From Desulfobacteraceae bacterium (lineage in GTDB: Bacteria > Desulfobacterota > Desulfobacteria > Desulfobacterales > Desulfosalsimonadaceae), in assembly GCA_011390415.1 (NCBI GenBank), contig JAABSL010000044.1:1-35459 (forward strand): 35,459 nucleotides of DNA, given 5' to 3'. This document shows, one piece after another, positions 34,101 through 35,459 of the stretch. Position 1 is the stretch's first letter. Every line of letters begins with the position of its first letter. The translations under genes and the position numbers were made by a program. The notes below the pieces were generated by a model, which was not told the origin of the DNA, did not search any database, and saw only the letters and a list, made by a program, of their open reading frames with translations.

Positions 34101-35319
34101 GTATGCCCCGATTGTCGGCGAGGAAATCATTGACCAGCTTCGGCAGCTGGCCGAACCTTTGCGGGGATTGAAAATAGTGCATGTCAATTCCACCCGCGAA
34201 GGCGGGGGCGTGGCCGAAATTCTCCATCGCCTGATTCCCCTGAAGCAGGATCTCGGTCTGGATGCCGAATGGGAGGTAGTCACAGGGGATGCGGATTTTT
34301 TTCTGTGCACCAAAAAAATGCATAACACCCTTCAGGGAAACCGGGAAACTATTTCAGATGACCTGCTGCGCCATTATGAGAAAATCAATGCCGCTAATTT
34401 TGAACGTTTAGAGAACACATTAACCGAAGCAGACATTGTTTTCATTCATGACCCCCAGCCCCTGTTTCTTGCGCATCTGTGTCCCGACCGCCGGGGGAAA
34501 TGGATCTGGCGATGCCATATTGATGCCAGTCATCCGTCTCGTCAGGTCTGGCGCTATCTCAAGCAATTCATTGCCGGTTATGATGCCAGTGTGTATTCAT
34601 TGCCGGCGTTTGCCCAACCGTCGGACCATCCGTTATACGTCATACCGCCGAGCATTGATCCGTTGAGCGAGAAAAATATTGAACTGAAAGAATCTGAAAT
34701 CAATTCCCTGTACAGCCGTTATGAAATTGATCCCGGCCGGCCGGTGATCAGCCAGATCTCGCGCTTCGACCGGTTCAAGGACCCTGTGGGGGTGATTCAG
34801 GCATATCAGATGGCGCGGTCCTTCGGTCCTCCGTTGCAGTTGATCCTGGCCGGCGGATCTGCCAGCGATGACCCGGAAGGGGCGGAAGTCCTCGAAGAAG
34901 TTCAGGCTGCCGCGGCCGATGATCCGGATATCCATGTGCTGCTGCTGCCGCCGGACGCCCATCGGATAATTAACGGTATTCAGCGTCTTTCGGATATTGT
35001 GCTGCAAAAATCACTTAAAGAAGGGTTTGGGCTCACGGTAACCGAAGCCATGTGGAAGGAAAAGCCGATTATCGGCGGCGATGTGGGCGGCATTTGCATC
35101 CAGGTGGTCAATCATCTCACCGGTTTTCGGGTGAATACCCCGGAAGGTGCGGCCCTGCGTATCCGGTACCTTTTAAAAGACCGTGAACTTCTCGCCCAAT
35201 ACGGAAAAACCGCCCGGCTGCTGGTACTGGAAAATTATCTGCTGACCCGCCATTTAAGAGAATACCTGACCCTGATGCTGGCCGTGCTGAGAGGGAGTGA
35301 AAATCGGATCGAATTCTGA
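34081..35319 (+). CDS. treT: Family GT4 glycosyltransferase, trehalose synthase TreT-like
   Basis: 412 residues. TreT joins glucose from a nucleotide sugar to glucose to give trehalose. The N domain has the sugar-nucleotide loop TREGGGVAEIL (about 39-49) and FIHDPQPLFLAHL (about 120-132). The C domain has ISRFDRFKDPVGV (about 225-238) and the EX7E-type segment KEGFGLTVTEAMWKEKPIIGG, whose first and second Glu bind the nucleotide. GGAGG precedes ATG at 34081. Substrate specificity within GT4 cannot be proved from sequence, but the GGGVAEI loop and the DUF5752 neighbour favour TreT. Confidence 0.85.
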   Translation: MSGILNEYAPIVGEEIIDQLRQLAEPLRGLKIVHVNSTREGGGVAEILHRLIPLKQDLGLDAEWEVVTGDADFFLCTKKMHNTLQGNRETISDDLLRHYEKINAANFERLENTLTEADIVFIHDPQPLFLAHLCPDRRGKWIWRCHIDASHPSRQVWRYLKQFIAGYDASVYSLPAFAQPSDHPLYVIPPSIDPLSEKNIELKESEINSLYSRYEIDPGRPVISQISRFDRFKDPVGVIQAYQMARSFGPPLQLILAGGSASDDPEGAEVLEEVQAAAADDPDIHVLLLPPDAHRIINGIQRLSDIVLQKSLKEGFGLTVTEAMWKEKPIIGGDVGGICIQVVNHLTGFRVNTPEGAALRIRYLLKDRELLAQYGKTARLLVLENYLLTRHLREYLTLMLAVLRGSENRIEF

Positions 35320-35370
35320 TTTAGGGCCGTGGAAAGAAATAATTATCCCGGATGGCGAAGGATTTTGGTT

Positions 35371-35435
35371 CGTATTCAAGGCGCGATGGAACGAGCATAT
35401 CGAGATATATAAGCTTCATCGCAACATAGAATACG
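35371..35435. repeat. Nested palindrome, second member of the bulged repeat family
   Basis: CGTATTC (35371-35377) pairs with GAATACG (35429-35435), GCGATG (35383-35388) with CATCGC (35417-35422), and ATATC-GA-GATAT (35397-35408) closes the tip. As in the element at 12916-13025, the left arm is followed by CAAGGC and the right inner arm by AACA-x-AG before the outer arm returns. It lies in the spacer after the TreT-like gene. Confidence 0.75.
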
Positions 35436-35459
35436 GGCCAATAGACAAGTAAGATGGGA

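Noticed and set aside
1-35459. CRISPR arrays, insertion sequences, prophage genes, tRNA or rRNA genes
   Set aside because: No regularly spaced repeats, transposase or integrase motifs, cloverleaf sequences or rRNA segments were recognised by eye.

Overview
The window reads as a piece of chromosome from an anaerobic Desulfobacterota bacterium, probably Desulfobacterales. The main support is the giant fused acyl-CoA dehydratase/benzoyl-CoA reductase-type activase at the left, a DUF5752/TreT-like pair at the right, and bulged nested palindromes between genes. This placement is inferred from gene content alone. No phage, transposase, CRISPR array, rRNA or tRNA was recognised. Most genes are ordinary chromosomal housekeeping genes.

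Layout. (1) 1-5015, plus strand: the 3' end of an unidentified protein, then a 1475-residue fused activase. (2) 5094-12132, minus strand: plsB-like acyltransferase, a MurU-AmgK fusion, a plant-type dapB and an orphan family 5 solute-binding protein. The last three are packed like an operon. (3) 12145-13025: a spacer with a perfect hairpin, a small membrane/coiled-coil protein with a strong terminator, and a 110-bp nested palindrome. (4) 13022-14880, minus: a NamZ-like (DUF1343/GH171) protein coupled to RNase H. (5) 14881-15447: a 567-bp AT-rich spacer with repeated TTGTAAA words and a good promoter. It leads into a divergent DnaA homologue and a GlcD-type FAD oxidase (plus, to 18192). (6) 18327-24973, minus: rpsF-rpsR-DUF2232-like membrane protein-rplI, dnaB-hflX, suhB, and a small Cys-rich protein. 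(7) 25333-28442, plus: a tight triad of an alkaline-phosphatase-superfamily protein, an endonuclease/exonuclease/phosphatase (EEP) protein and a VTT (TVP38/TMEM64) membrane protein. (8) 28457-32791, minus: ftsH, a lone receiver domain, an MscS channel and an SDR oxidoreductase. (9) 33090-35319, plus: a small coiled-coil protein, DUF5752 and a TreT-like glycosyltransferase, then a second nested palindrome.

How the genes fit together. A peptidoglycan salvage theme spans 5-15 kb. NamZ-type enzymes release MurNAc, AmgK phosphorylates it at the anomeric position and MurU makes UDP-MurNAc. DapB supplies diaminopimelate, and a family 5 binding protein could import peptides. The NamZ here has no signal peptide, which is unexpected. 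The most novel-looking items are the divergent DnaA with its repeat-rich upstream region, the phosphatase/EEP/VTT triad (possibly acting on membrane lipids), HflX with an N-terminal extension carrying a JAMM-like HxH motif, and the bulged palindrome family.
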